From assembly GCF_016584085.1 (NCBI RefSeq), contig NZ_NRSJ01000004.1, positions 1-64,000 on the forward strand: a DNA stretch of 64,000 bases, read 5' to 3'. The position numbers and the translations under genes were made by a program. Origin of the DNA: Halochromatium glycolicum. GTDB taxonomy: Bacteria > Pseudomonadota > Gammaproteobacteria > Chromatiales > Chromatiaceae. The first letter of the stretch is position 1; each line of letters starts with the position of its first letter. Below are positions 51,121 to 59,120 of this stretch, in pieces. Below the pieces are notes generated by a model, which was given only the letters and a program-made list of their open reading frames with translations, was not told where the DNA came from and made no database searches.

Positions 51121-51461
51121 ACTGATTGCGCGACACTGAGCTAGGGCTCTATGCCCCGTAGTGCTCCTACATGTGCCTGATGAGCATGATCGCTCGAGGC
51201 GATTGAGTTGCGCTTGTTCCCGAACGCGAACATCCTGTTCAGCGCCGACTACCGGGATGGCAGCTGCAACGGCGGCTCGGGGCCGGCTGGGCGCAGTCCG
51301 GTGCAATGTTCCGCAACCAGATCGCGCTGCTGCGGGCGCAACTGGCCCGGGATCAGGAGACGGACGGCGGCTGAGCCGCCAGGGGATTGGGGCTGGAGAA
51401 CGCTCGAGCTGTATACCTGCCTGCAATACATCGATGGCAGTCTCACGTAGAGAAGCCGGCC
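51121..51461 (+). pseudogene. Unidentified broken coding remnant
   Basis: Coding-like text IELRLFPNANILFSADYRDG breaks frame and continues as GAMFRNQIALLRAQLARDQE followed by a stop at about 51374. I do not recognise the family. The remaining 80 bp (TLELYTCLQYIDGSLT) leads into the methyltransferase fragment. Confidence 0.35.
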
Positions 51462-51619
51462 TTTGCCTCAGTATCGACATGAGCCTGGTCTTGCCGGAGC
51501 AGGCGCCCATTCTGGACGCCGGGTGCGGCTCCGGTCGTGACGCCTCGGTGTTCGCTATACCCAGTCACCGAGTCAACGCTTTGGACGCCTCCCCAGCCTT
51601 AGTCGCGCTGGCCGCTTGA
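51462..51619 (+). pseudogene. SAM-dependent methyltransferase N-terminal fragment
   Basis: Encodes MSLVLPEQAPILDAGCGSGR, then DASVFAIPSHRVNALDASPA and LVALAA before a stop. This is motif I (LDAGCGSG) and the acidic loop of a class I methyltransferase. The rest of the enzyme is missing and the next bases belong to a cusA fragment. Confidence 0.7.
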
Positions 51620-52811
51620 CGGTAGATCCGGCCGACGAAGCAGTCCCGACAGCTGTCGCCGACGGCGCTGCACCGATCGAGATCATCGAAGGCTGGCAGG
51701 CGGGCCTGTCCGATGCCTGGCGCAGCACCTTCCGCGGCGTGCCGGTGCTCGAGGAGTGGCACCGCGGACTCGGCTCCGAGTTCATGCCGGATCTCTACGA
51801 GGGCGACCTGATGTACATGCCCGCCACGCTGCCGGGGCTCTCGATCGGCAAGGCGCAGGAGCTGCTGCAGCAGACCGATCGGCTGATCGCGACCCTGCCC
51901 GAGGTCGAGCGCGTGTTCGGCAAGATCGGGCGTGCCGACACCGCAACCGATCCGGCGCCGCTGACCATGATCGAGACCCTGATCCAGCTCAAGCCCGAGT
52001 CCGAATGGCGCGACGGGATGACGGTGGACAAGCTGATCGACGAGCTCGATGCCACGGTCGATCTGCCCGGTGTCACCAACGCCTGGGTGATGCCGATCAA
52101 GACCCGCATCGACATGCTCGCCACCGGCATCAAGACCCCGGTCGGGGTCAAGATCGCCGGCCCCGATCTGAAGGAGATCGAGCGCATCGGCCAGGCGATC
52201 GAGCGCGCGGTGACGCCGATCGCGGGCACCACCTCGGCGTTCTCGGAGCGGGTCGCCGGCGGGCGCTATATCGAGGTGCGCCCGGATCGGCTGGCCGCAG
52301 CCCGGGTCGGGCTCAACGTCGACGCCATCAACCGCATCTCTCATTGGTGGGCGGCTTCTGGCTGATCCATCTGCTCGGCTACAACCTCTCGGTGGCGGTC
52401 GCGGTCGGCTTCATCGCCCTGGCCGGCGTCGCCGCCGAGTTCGGCGTGGTGATGCTGGTGTATCTCGACAATGCGCTCGAGCCCTGGCGCAACGAGGGCC
52501 GGCTGAACACGCTCGACGACCTCAAGGCCGCGATCGAAGAAGGCGCGGTGCTGCGCATCCGCCCGAAGGCGATGACGGTCGCGACCATCTTCGCCGGGCT
52601 GTTGCCGATCATGCTCTTCGGTGGCGTCGGCTCCGAGGTCATGCGCCGCATCGCCGCGCCGATGGTCGGCGGCATGATCACCGCACCGCTGCTGAGCCTG
52701 TTCGTGATCCCGGCGATCTATCTGTTGTGGCGCCAGCGGGGGCTGCGCCGCGGGGAGCCGTCGGAGGAGGGTGCCTCAGTGCGTGATGCGGAGGCGGTGC
52801 CGACGGGGTGA
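51620..52811 (+). pseudogene. cusA fragment B
   Basis: Two pieces of a second cusA-like gene. 51616-52338 reads from [20 protein letters not shown] to [10 protein letters not shown] and includes the Met-rich [10 protein letters not shown] and the RIDML region. After a deletion of roughly 170 residues and a frame change, 52342-52811 reads [20 protein letters not shown] to the C-terminus ([13 protein letters not shown]). It carries the insertion-block sequence of the intact gene and differs from it at several sites. The 3' flank GAGGATCGCCGGCGTTGCGA is shared with fragments C and D. Confidence 0.92.
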
Positions 52812-52935
52812 GGATCGCCGGCGTTGCGACAACCGCAGCCCGGCCCTTGCGAGCCTCCTGTCTCAGGCCGTACGTAGTCGAGACAGGCCAGGGTGCACGG
52901 CGGCAAAGCTCGCTCAGTCTTGTTACGCTCTCAAC

Positions 52936-53565
52936 ATGAAAGCCGAGCCGGTCCTGTCGTACCGCCAGCAATTGACGGCTTCCTTGTTCAAGGAGGTGCG
53001 CGTCTGGCGACTATCGCAGCCGCTCGCTGGCAGTCAGCATCCGTTTAAATACCGCTTGGCGCTGGTGAGCGGTGATCAATGCGTGCTGCGCTACGACAAC
53101 GAGCGCGGTAAAGGTGATCACAAACATCTCGGCGATCAGGAATTCGCGCTGACCTTTACCTCGATGCCGCAGCTCCTGATCGATTTCGATCGCGATATCA
53201 ACGCTGGAGAGAGGTTCATGAACAGGTTGATGATTGAAGTCGCGAGCGAGGAGGAAGCGCGCGCCCAAGCCATTGCCTCGCTCGAATGCGGTACACCACA
53301 GCCGCCGCGCTACCTTTTCAGGACGCAAGAGGATCTTCTCGATACGCTGAACAGCCATCGGTTTGCCATCCTCAAGGCCCTGGCAGGGGCTGGTCCAATC
53401 GGGGTCCAAGAGCTGGCCCGGCGGGTCGGGCGAGACCTGAGTGAAGTGCATGAAGACGCCTGGCAGCTGAGCGCGATCGGGCTGATCGACAAGACCGACT
53501 GCGGTGAGCTGCAGTTTCCGTATGACGCCATTGATATTCACCTCGGCTGGCAGGCAGCAGCCTGA
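52936..53565 (+). CDS. TumE-type toxin fused to TumA-type antitoxin
   Basis: A 209-residue single ORF. Residues about 1-90 match the TumE/DUF6516 toxin (EVRVWRLSQPLAGSQHPFKY, LRYDNERGKGDHKHLGDQEF). Residues about 95-209 match the TumA helix-turn-helix antitoxin (MNRLMIEVASEEEARAQAIA, RYLFRTQEDLLDTLNSHRFA, LARRVGRDLSEVHEDAWQLS). Normally these are two adjacent genes. An internal ATG at 53218 has GAGAGAGG just upstream, so the antitoxin could also be made alone. It lies between two cusA fragments. Confidence 0.75.
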   Translation: MKAEPVLSYRQQLTASLFKEVRVWRLSQPLAGSQHPFKYRLALVSGDQCVLRYDNERGKGDHKHLGDQEFALTFTSMPQLLIDFDRDINAGERFMNRLMIEVASEEEARAQAIASLECGTPQPPRYLFRTQEDLLDTLNSHRFAILKALAGAGPIGVQELARRVGRDLSEVHEDAWQLSAIGLIDKTDCGELQFPYDAIDIHLGWQAAA

Positions 53566-53574
53566 TTAAGGCTG

Positions 53575-53855
53575 CGGCCAACCTGTACAAGCTGACCCAG
53601 ACCGTCGAAGGCCTGGAGCGCTATCCGGTCAACCTCCGCTTCCCGCGCGAGCAGCCAGCTCTTCGGTGGCATCGGTTCCTAGGTGATGCGCCGCATCGCC
53701 GCGCCGATGGTCGGCGGCATGATCACCGCGCCCTTTCTGAGCCTGTTCGTGACCCCGGCGATCGATCTGCTGTGGCACCAGGGGGGTTGCGAAGCGGGAA
53801 GCCGTCGGAGGAGGGTGCATCGATGACTGATGCTGAGGCGGTGCCGACGGGTTGA
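53575..53855 (+). pseudogene. cusA fragment C
   Basis: Reads [20 protein letters not shown], then after a deletion of about 260 residues LFGGIGS, a stop, [31 protein letters not shown] and a degenerate C-terminus ending PTG-stop at 53855. Frames are broken and an internal stop is present. The 3' flank is shared with fragment B for at least 30 bp. Confidence 0.88.
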
Positions 53856-53949
53856 GGATCGCCGGCGTTGCGACAACGGCAGATTGGTCTTCGCCAGCCT
53901 CCTGTCTCAGCTCACAGGCCCGCTTCGGGGCCGTGAGCTTCATCCACCG

Positions 53950-54285
53950 CTTCGGTGGCTGCTGGGGCCCCGGCTGTTCGAGTCGCTACCCCTGGTCTGT
54001 CTCAACCGCGACGCGGATAGGCGCATCATCGCCTTCATCACCGAGGCCGCTCCCGTCGAGCACAACCTCGACTACATCGGTGAGCCGTCCGCGCCCGCAC
54101 CCCGTTCCCGCGCGCCCCTGCGCTGCGCTGTCCTGCTTCGCTTGGGTACCCGCCCAAACCATCCCGGTTCGGTCGTTCGCTGCGTCAGCGCAGCTCACCC
54201 ACCCGCCTGGGACGATGTGCCAGAGCCGATGCCGGACTGGGATCTCCTACCAGCCCGAGCTCGACTTCGAGCCCCTTTGATACTG
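53950..54285 (+). pseudogene. IS91-like transposase, C-terminal fragment 2
   Basis: A more degraded relative of the fragment at 44583: RLFESLPLVCLNRDADRRII, AFITEAAPVEHNLDYIGEPS, then WDDVPEPMPDWDLL. The zinc-binding cysteines are partly lost (CPNC is now CLNR). The same GC-rich interruption as in copy 1 is present. It is followed 107 bp later by end repeat copy 3. Confidence 0.82.
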
Positions 54286-54541
54286 GGATCAACGCGTCTC
54301 CTGGTAACCGCCGTCTCTCTCGTGCAGGAAACGGTGCAGCCCCCGCGTCTCCCGGCGGCTCGCTGCGCCTCCGACTTCCGTCAGTCACGTTTGTTGGGCG
54401 TTGACTACGCATCCCACCCCCGCTACCTTCTTCCCCCGGCCAACCTGTACGCTCAGCGAGGTTTGGATTTCCTATCCGCTCGAAAAACCTGACCGACTGA
54501 GTATTGGCTTGGAGCGGCTCAGACGAGCAGCTGCTGCAGGA
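54286..54541. repeat. IS91-like end repeat, copy 3, and flank
   Basis: Sequence at 54286-54392 resembles the flank of copy 2. The end repeat itself is 54393-54478, from GTTGGGCGTTGACTACGCAT to GGTTTGGATTTCCTATCCG. After it comes unrelated sequence up to the DUF29 gene. Confidence 0.7.
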
Positions 54542-55015
54542 TTACGCTCGAGGCTCGGGATAGAAACGCTTATCAAGCACCTGCTCGTAGGGATAGGGGC
54601 AGTGCTCTGGGAAGTTCTCCAGCGGCAGACCGGTCTCGTCGCAGGCTAGCTCGACGGCATCGGGATAGGTCGCCTCGATGGTGTCGGCGAGAACGCCCTT
54701 CAGCCCGGGCGATTGCTTCAGGAGATCGCTCAGCTGCTTGCGTTGCTCGAGGATGGTCGAGCGCCAGCTGCGGCCGTCGAATTCGCGCCAGCGCTCAGAG
54801 AACTGGCCAGATTGGTATTCCCACTTCAGCAAATGGGCGAGCAGGACCAGTAAGCGGCTGCGCAATTCGCGCCGATCGCTCTTGCTCATATCGCTCAGCT
54901 CCTCGAGCAAATGCTCTAGATCGAGCTCGTCGAAACGGCGTTCGCGCAGCAGCTCGGCATTGCGCTGTGCCCAGGCGGCATAGTCGGTTTGGTAAAGCGT
55001 CGCGAGGTTCGTCAT
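54542..55015 (-). CDS. DUF29 domain protein
   Basis: A 157-residue, mostly helical DUF29 protein: TLYQTDYAAWAQRNAELLRE, LDLEHLLEELSDMSKSDRRE, LLVLLAHLLKWEYQ and the C-terminal YPYEQVLDKRFYPE. DUF29 proteins are common in phototrophs and cyanobacteria, often in accessory regions next to toxin-antitoxin or transposon genes; the function is unknown. The gene looks complete and stands between remnants. Confidence 0.92.
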   Translation of the reverse strand: MTNLATLYQTDYAAWAQRNAELLRERRFDELDLEHLLEELSDMSKSDRRELRSRLLVLLAHLLKWEYQSGQFSERWREFDGRSWRSTILEQRKQLSDLLKQSPGLKGVLADTIEATYPDAVELACDETGLPLENFPEHCPYPYEQVLDKRFYPEPRA

Positions 55016-55189
55016 GGTATGTTTCCAACAAGGCCCTTGATGAATTTGGACAGCTAGGACGCTATCGCCATGTAGCGCTCTAGCCTTATCATGGGAACGG
55101 TTGGCTGCAGGGTTCTGGTTCGTCCTGGCTGGCTTACGTCATTGTACAGCCAAGCTCTTCGAAATCGCTCTTTATGCGTTCCATTCAGG

Positions 55190-55415
55190 GGCCCACCTCA
55201 CCACGTCAACACCATGGAAGGCGTCTGGTCGCTGCTGCGCTCCTGGCTGCGCCCACACCGTGGCATCTCACAGGAGCATCTACCCTTTTACCTGAGCTTC
55301 TTTCAGTTCGTGCACAACGCGCGGGTGCGGCGCAAGGGGCTGCTGCCGGGGCTCTTTGGCGCACTGGTGACTCAGTTGAGTGAAACACATAAAGAGCGGT
55401 TTGGAGTTCCTATCC
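55190..55415 (+). pseudogene. IS1595-type transposase C-terminal fragment
   Basis: Reads HHVNTMEGVWSLLRSWLRPH, RGISQEHLPFYLSFFQFVHN and ARVRRKGLL, the C-terminal DDE-domain end of IS1595/ISXO2-type transposases (the E of the catalytic triad is in NTMEG). The catalytic aspartates are missing. At 55398-55415 the sequence GGTTTGGAGTTCCTATCC matches the last 18 bp of the IS91-like end repeat at 17 positions. Confidence 0.82.
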
Positions 55416-55458
55416 TTCGCTTGCTCCAAAGTCTTCATCACCGAAGATATAGCTGAGA

Positions 55459-56042
55459 TCAAAAAGGGATATCATCGAACGGCGGGATGCTCGCCTGAGT
55501 CGCCCCACAAAACGTGGCAACGATGTGGTAGCGCCCGTCCTCCAGTCGATAGGCGATTAAGCTGCGATCTTCCGGCCAGATCAACCAGTAGAACGGGACG
55601 CGATGGCGCTGCAGCAATAGCAGCAAGATTAGGGTGTCTTTGCGCTCGTGGCCCGGCGAGACGATCTCGCAGACCCAATCCGGCCTCAGCTCCACCATAC
55701 CGCGGGGTTGTCGGGGCATCCGCTCCTTGCGCCAGCCAGCCAGCCAGGTCATGGCAAGGGCACTGATGCGCCTTGTAGGCGGCGCTGATCTCGGCAGCAA
55801 TCCACCAGCCGCCGGGTCCTCTCCGATGTTGTAAGGGGCCCCAGAGCTTCGCGGGTGTTAACCTGCGCCATCCCGTGCTCGCCGCGAGCCATGGGACGGC
55901 GCACAATCTCGCCGTCGATCAGCTCGAAACGGTCGCCTTCATCGAAGATCCCGGCTTGAATCACCTGATGGTAGGCGTCCACGCCCAAACGAAAGATTGG
56001 ATGCGTTTCGGTGAGGCTGGGCTCGGCTTCGACAACAGGCAT
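55459..56042 (-). pseudogene. Uma2 family nuclease-like gene with frameshifts
   Basis: The N-terminal part (FRLGVDAYHQVIQAGIFDEG, DRFELIDGEIVRRPMARGEH) and the C-terminal part (RPDWVCEIVSPGHERKDTLI, VPFYWLIWPEDRSLIAYRLE, DGRYHIVATF) of a Uma2/PD-(D/E)XK-like protein lie in different frames. The middle GPGGWWIAAEIS is in a third frame. At least two frameshifts (near 55910 and 55740) separate them. Confidence 0.82.
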
Positions 56043-56159
56043 GGTGCAACCTCCGTCGATACGTAACAGGCCTTCGCAAGATTGTCCGGCTCGGCTCGCG
56101 GCAGATTAATGACTTCGGAGACAACGGTATCAGAGATGCACTGGCTCGGTATCGTCGCT

Positions 56160-56959
56160 ATGTTCGCCGAGGTCGTGATCGCCGACGGCGCGCCGATGCT
56201 GAAGAGCGAGAACGCGAGCCTGAACGGCTGGACCTTAGTCGACATCCGCGGGCGCGATCTGGGCAGTTGGCTCAGCGAGGCGAAGCAGGTGGTACGCGAC
56301 CAGGTTGAGCTGCCAGCCGGCTACTCGCTCACCTGGTCCGGGCAGTACGAATACATGGAGCGCGCCCAGGACCGGCTGAATCAGGTCGTGCCGGTGACGC
56401 TGGCGATCATCTTCCTGCTCCTGTACCTGACCTTCTGCAGCAGCGGCGAGGCCCTGTTGGTGATGCTGTCGCTGCCGTTCGCGCTGGTCGGCGGCTTCTG
56501 GCAGATCTATCTGCTCGGCTACAACCTCTCGGTGGCGGTCGCCGTTGGCTTCATCCCGTTGGCCGGTGTCGCCGCCGAGTTCGGGGTGGTGATGCTGGTG
56601 TATCTGGACAATGCGCTCAAGCACTGGCGCAAAGCGGGGCGTCTCAACACGGTTGATGACCTCAAGGGCGTGATCGAGGAGGGCGCGGTGCTGCGCATCC
56701 GCCCCAAGGTGATGACGGTCGCGACCATCTTCGCCGGGCTCGCCAGGCTGCTGCCGATCATGCTATTCGGTGGTGTCGGCTCCGAGGTCATGCGCCGCAT
56801 CGCCGCGCCGATGGTCGGCGGCATGATTACCGCACTGCTGCTGAGCCTGTTCGTGATCCCGGCGATCTATCTGCTGTGGCGCCAGCGCGGGGTACGCCGC
56901 GGGGAACAGTTAGGGTAGGGTGCCTCAGTGCGTGAGGCGGAGGCGGTGCCGACGGGTTG
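56160..56959 (+). pseudogene. cusA fragment D
   Basis: Encodes the C-terminal 250 residues of a third cusA-like gene, [20 protein letters not shown] to [15 protein letters not shown], in one frame with a premature stop at 56918. Homology to the normal C-terminus continues to PTG-stop at 56959. It has a three-residue insertion (GLARLLPIM) and substitutions (FCSSGEALL, GFWQIYLL, GFIPLAGV). The frame is open from 56082, but without the N-terminal 900 residues it cannot pump. Confidence 0.9.
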
Positions 56960-57079
56960 AGGATCGCTGGCCTTGCGACAACGGCAGCCCGTGCCACTCG
57001 GCCGGGCTGCGGTGAAGTAAGCCTCTCAAGCACCGTCTGCCGCGTTGACCGCAGCCGAAAGGAAGGCGAGCAGATCGAG

Positions 57080-57286
57080 CTAAGCGCGTCGGAGCGCAAT
57101 GCTGTACTCGCTCCAGCGTGCATCGGACGAGACCGCCGTCATGCCTTCGATCCGTGCTTGTGCAATGATCAAGCGATCGAACGGGTCTTCGTGGATCCTG
57201 GGAAACGCAGCCGTCTCGATCGCGTCCGCCTCGTTGATCGTCAATAGGGCCGCACCCGCGGCAAGACTTTGGTCGCGGGAGTTCAA
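57080..57286 (-). pseudogene. PIN-domain (VapC-like) C-terminal fragment
   Basis: Encodes TINEADAIETAAFPRIHEDP-FDRLIIAQARIEGMTAVSSD and ARWSEYSIALRRA, the second half of a VapC toxin with the DPFDRLIIAQA motif and a terminal acidic residue. The N-terminal catalytic aspartate region is gone and no antitoxin is adjacent. 57287-57503 shows nothing else, apart from a TATAGGC direct repeat at 57362-57375. Confidence 0.75.
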
Positions 57287-57503
57287 GGCGTCTCGCTCTT
57301 TTCACACACTGATCAAACAACTGCCCGCCGTTGGCTGTCAAATGAGGCGAGCACCGGGAATCTATAGGCTATAGGCTGACACGCGCGAAGTATGCCTCCT
57401 AGTCATCAACCAGCTTCACAGGCTGCCGCATCATGCCCTCGGGGGCTGACGCTACTGCTGTTGCTGGTTCAGTATTCACCTTTGAGCGAAGAGACGAGCA
57501 CTC

Positions 57504-57710
57504 ATGCAAGCCAATCTTGACCCACAAGACTTTAAGCAAACCGTTAAGGAAGCATTAGTCGAGCTCTTGACCGAGGAGCCGGCTGTGCTTCGTGACCTCT
57601 TGGCGGAGGCCTTGGAAGATGTGGTGTTCGCCGATGCGATACGCGAAGGGCGGACAACGCCGATGACAACCCGTGAGTCTGTGCTCGAGGTATTGGAGGA
57701 CGCGGGTTGA
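57504..57710 (+). CDS. Small antitoxin-like protein of a RelE pair
   Basis: A 68-residue acidic helical protein (FKQTVKEALVELLTEEPAVL, RDLLAEALEDVVFADAIREG). No DNA-binding motif was recognised. Its stop overlaps the start of a RelE/ParE toxin gene, and short acidic proteins in this position are common antitoxins of RelE-type toxins. Confidence 0.75.
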   Translation: MQANLDPQDFKQTVKEALVELLTEEPAVLRDLLAEALEDVVFADAIREGRTTPMTTRESVLEVLEDAG

Positions 57711-57974
57711 AGGTTACTTTTTGGGTCGAGCTTTCTGCGTGACCTGAAGAAGATTCGGGACCGAGCCGTGCTTGCTGCAGTAAAACTGGTGCTCGAACAG
57801 CTGGAAACTGCTGATACGCTTGAAGCAATCCCTGAGTTAAGAAAGCTCGCCGGCGCATCTGGCTTCTACCGCATCAAAGTTGGAGACTACCGAATCGGGC
57901 TGTCCATCAGCGACGGCGTCCTCGAATGCGTGCGCTGCCTTCATCGCCGCGACATCTACAAACGCTTTCCTTGA
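57707..57974 (+). pseudogene. RelE/ParE-type toxin with frameshift
   Basis: The toxin would start at TTG 57707 as KVTF, but a run of five Ts (57716-57720) shifts the frame; removing one T gives GSSFLRDLKKIRDRAVLAAV, then ETADTLEAIPELRKLAGASG, FYRIKVGDYRIGLSISDG and CLHRRDIYKRFP to the normal end. All RelE-like parts are otherwise present. This could be an inactivating mutation, a slippery-site frameshift or a sequencing error. Confidence 0.8.
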
Positions 57975-58125
57975 GCGAAGTCCATCAACTTTCGCGCCAA
58001 ACTCGCGCTACTCACCAATGCCTGTGCGCCTGGGGACAAGCTTGCGGTCTATGCTGCGCTTGAAGACGAAGGATTCGACCGTTACCAGCAGCTCTCCCCT
58101 CAAGAAGTCATATCGAGTTGCGCCC
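57975..58125. other. Unidentified coding-like scrap
   Basis: A short stretch reads INFRAKLALLTNACAPGDKL, AVYAALEDEGFDRYQQLSPQ in one frame. I do not recognise it, and it is interrupted by the next cusA scrap. Confidence 0.3.
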
Positions 58126-58222
58126 AGACTGCTTGGCCGCGGCCCAGGCCGGGCTCAGCGTCGACGACATCAACCGCATCGTCGCCGCCGCCATCGGCGG
58201 CATCAGTCTGATAAGTATCTAG
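58126..58222 (+). pseudogene. cusA fragment E
   Basis: About 97 bp encoding [23 protein letters not shown], equal to the region around residue 850 of the intact pump with two substitutions. It is the smallest cusA piece. Confidence 0.85.
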
Positions 58223-58485
58223 CCAGCTCCACCCCTGAGGCTACAGTTGGATTAGCATAATCCAGCAACCGCAGCCCTGAGGGGAGGGACCGACGAGGCC
58301 TTGATCATCGGTTGACCCAAAACTCGGTAGGCGATCGGCGCAGCTTGAGGAGTGGCAGGAGCGCCGGGGAGGCGTACCCTTGGAAGTGGAAACCGACCGA
58401 GGGAAGCCGTGTTGCCCGATGCCCCTGCCGCTGCTGACTGTCGTACGGCAGATCCTCGCCTGTGCTCATGAGTAGCGCGCGGCGC

Positions 58486-58852
58486 TGGCCACCACCATGG
58501 CCCCTCGCCGGCTGAGCCGCGCCGAAGACGAGACCTGGCAGGATGAGATGCGCCTGGTGGCTATCGACCCCGTGTCGGGCTTTTTACGGACCTGTTTCAT
58601 CTCCAGCATGAGGCCAGCAAGGCCATGAGCCTGTCGCTCATGTGCGCACAGCGGCAGGCGCAAACCGAGGAAGATACGGCCAAGGCGAAGCGACGCGCTG
58701 CCGGAGCCGGCCTGAGACTCGTCCGGCAATTCTGCCAGCGATTCCGCCAACAGGCTGCCGAGCAAACGGATCAGATTGAGGCGGTTGCCGAACTTGAGGC
58801 CGCCGAGCGGCATCGGCAGCGGGTCCTCATATCGGACCAGGGCCCGGCATAG
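58486..58852 (+). pseudogene. Degenerate transposase fragment
   Basis: Frames carrying RRLSRAEDETWQDEMRLVAI, DPVSGF and then DLFHLQHEASKAMSLSLMCA, QRQAQTEEDTAKAKRRAAGA resemble a DDE-type ISNCY-group transposase (DUF6399-like). Stops and frameshifts are frequent. 58223-58485 upstream holds no clear gene. Confidence 0.5.
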
Positions 58853-58867
58853 GTCATAGGTCGGCGG

Positions 58868-59070
58868 TTGGCGCAGACAGCCGCCGCACGGGCCGGGCGC
58901 GGCGACCACATCCTCGCCGACTGGCTGAACCACGCCTCGCTGACCGACGGCGCCCGCCTCAGCGGCGCCCGGCTGCGCCGTTACGGGCATGCCGGCGTGG
59001 CCGATCTGCGCTGGCTCGCCGCCGCCCAGCCGCCGGCGCTGCTCGCCAGCGGCGGCGTCTTCAGCTCAAT
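58868..59070 (+). pseudogene. bioF: 8-amino-7-oxononanoate synthase fragment
   Basis: Reads DHILADWLNHASLTDGARLS, GARLRRYGHAGVADLRWLAA and PPALLASGGVFSS, the central region of BioF (pyridoxal-phosphate enzyme of biotin synthesis) or a closely related alpha-oxoamine synthase. The DGVFSMDGD motif is degraded to GGVFSS, and both ends of the gene are missing. Confidence 0.7.
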
Positions 59071-59120
59071 GTGGGCGAGGGCGTTACTCAAGCTGGATTC
59101 GTTGCTTTGCCTCGATATCC

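Noticed and set aside
56082-56918. The 278-residue frame of cusA fragment D considered as a functional small pump
   Set aside because: It begins in the middle of the periplasmic domain, lacks the proton-relay helix, the methionine triad and half of the membrane helices, and carries a premature stop.
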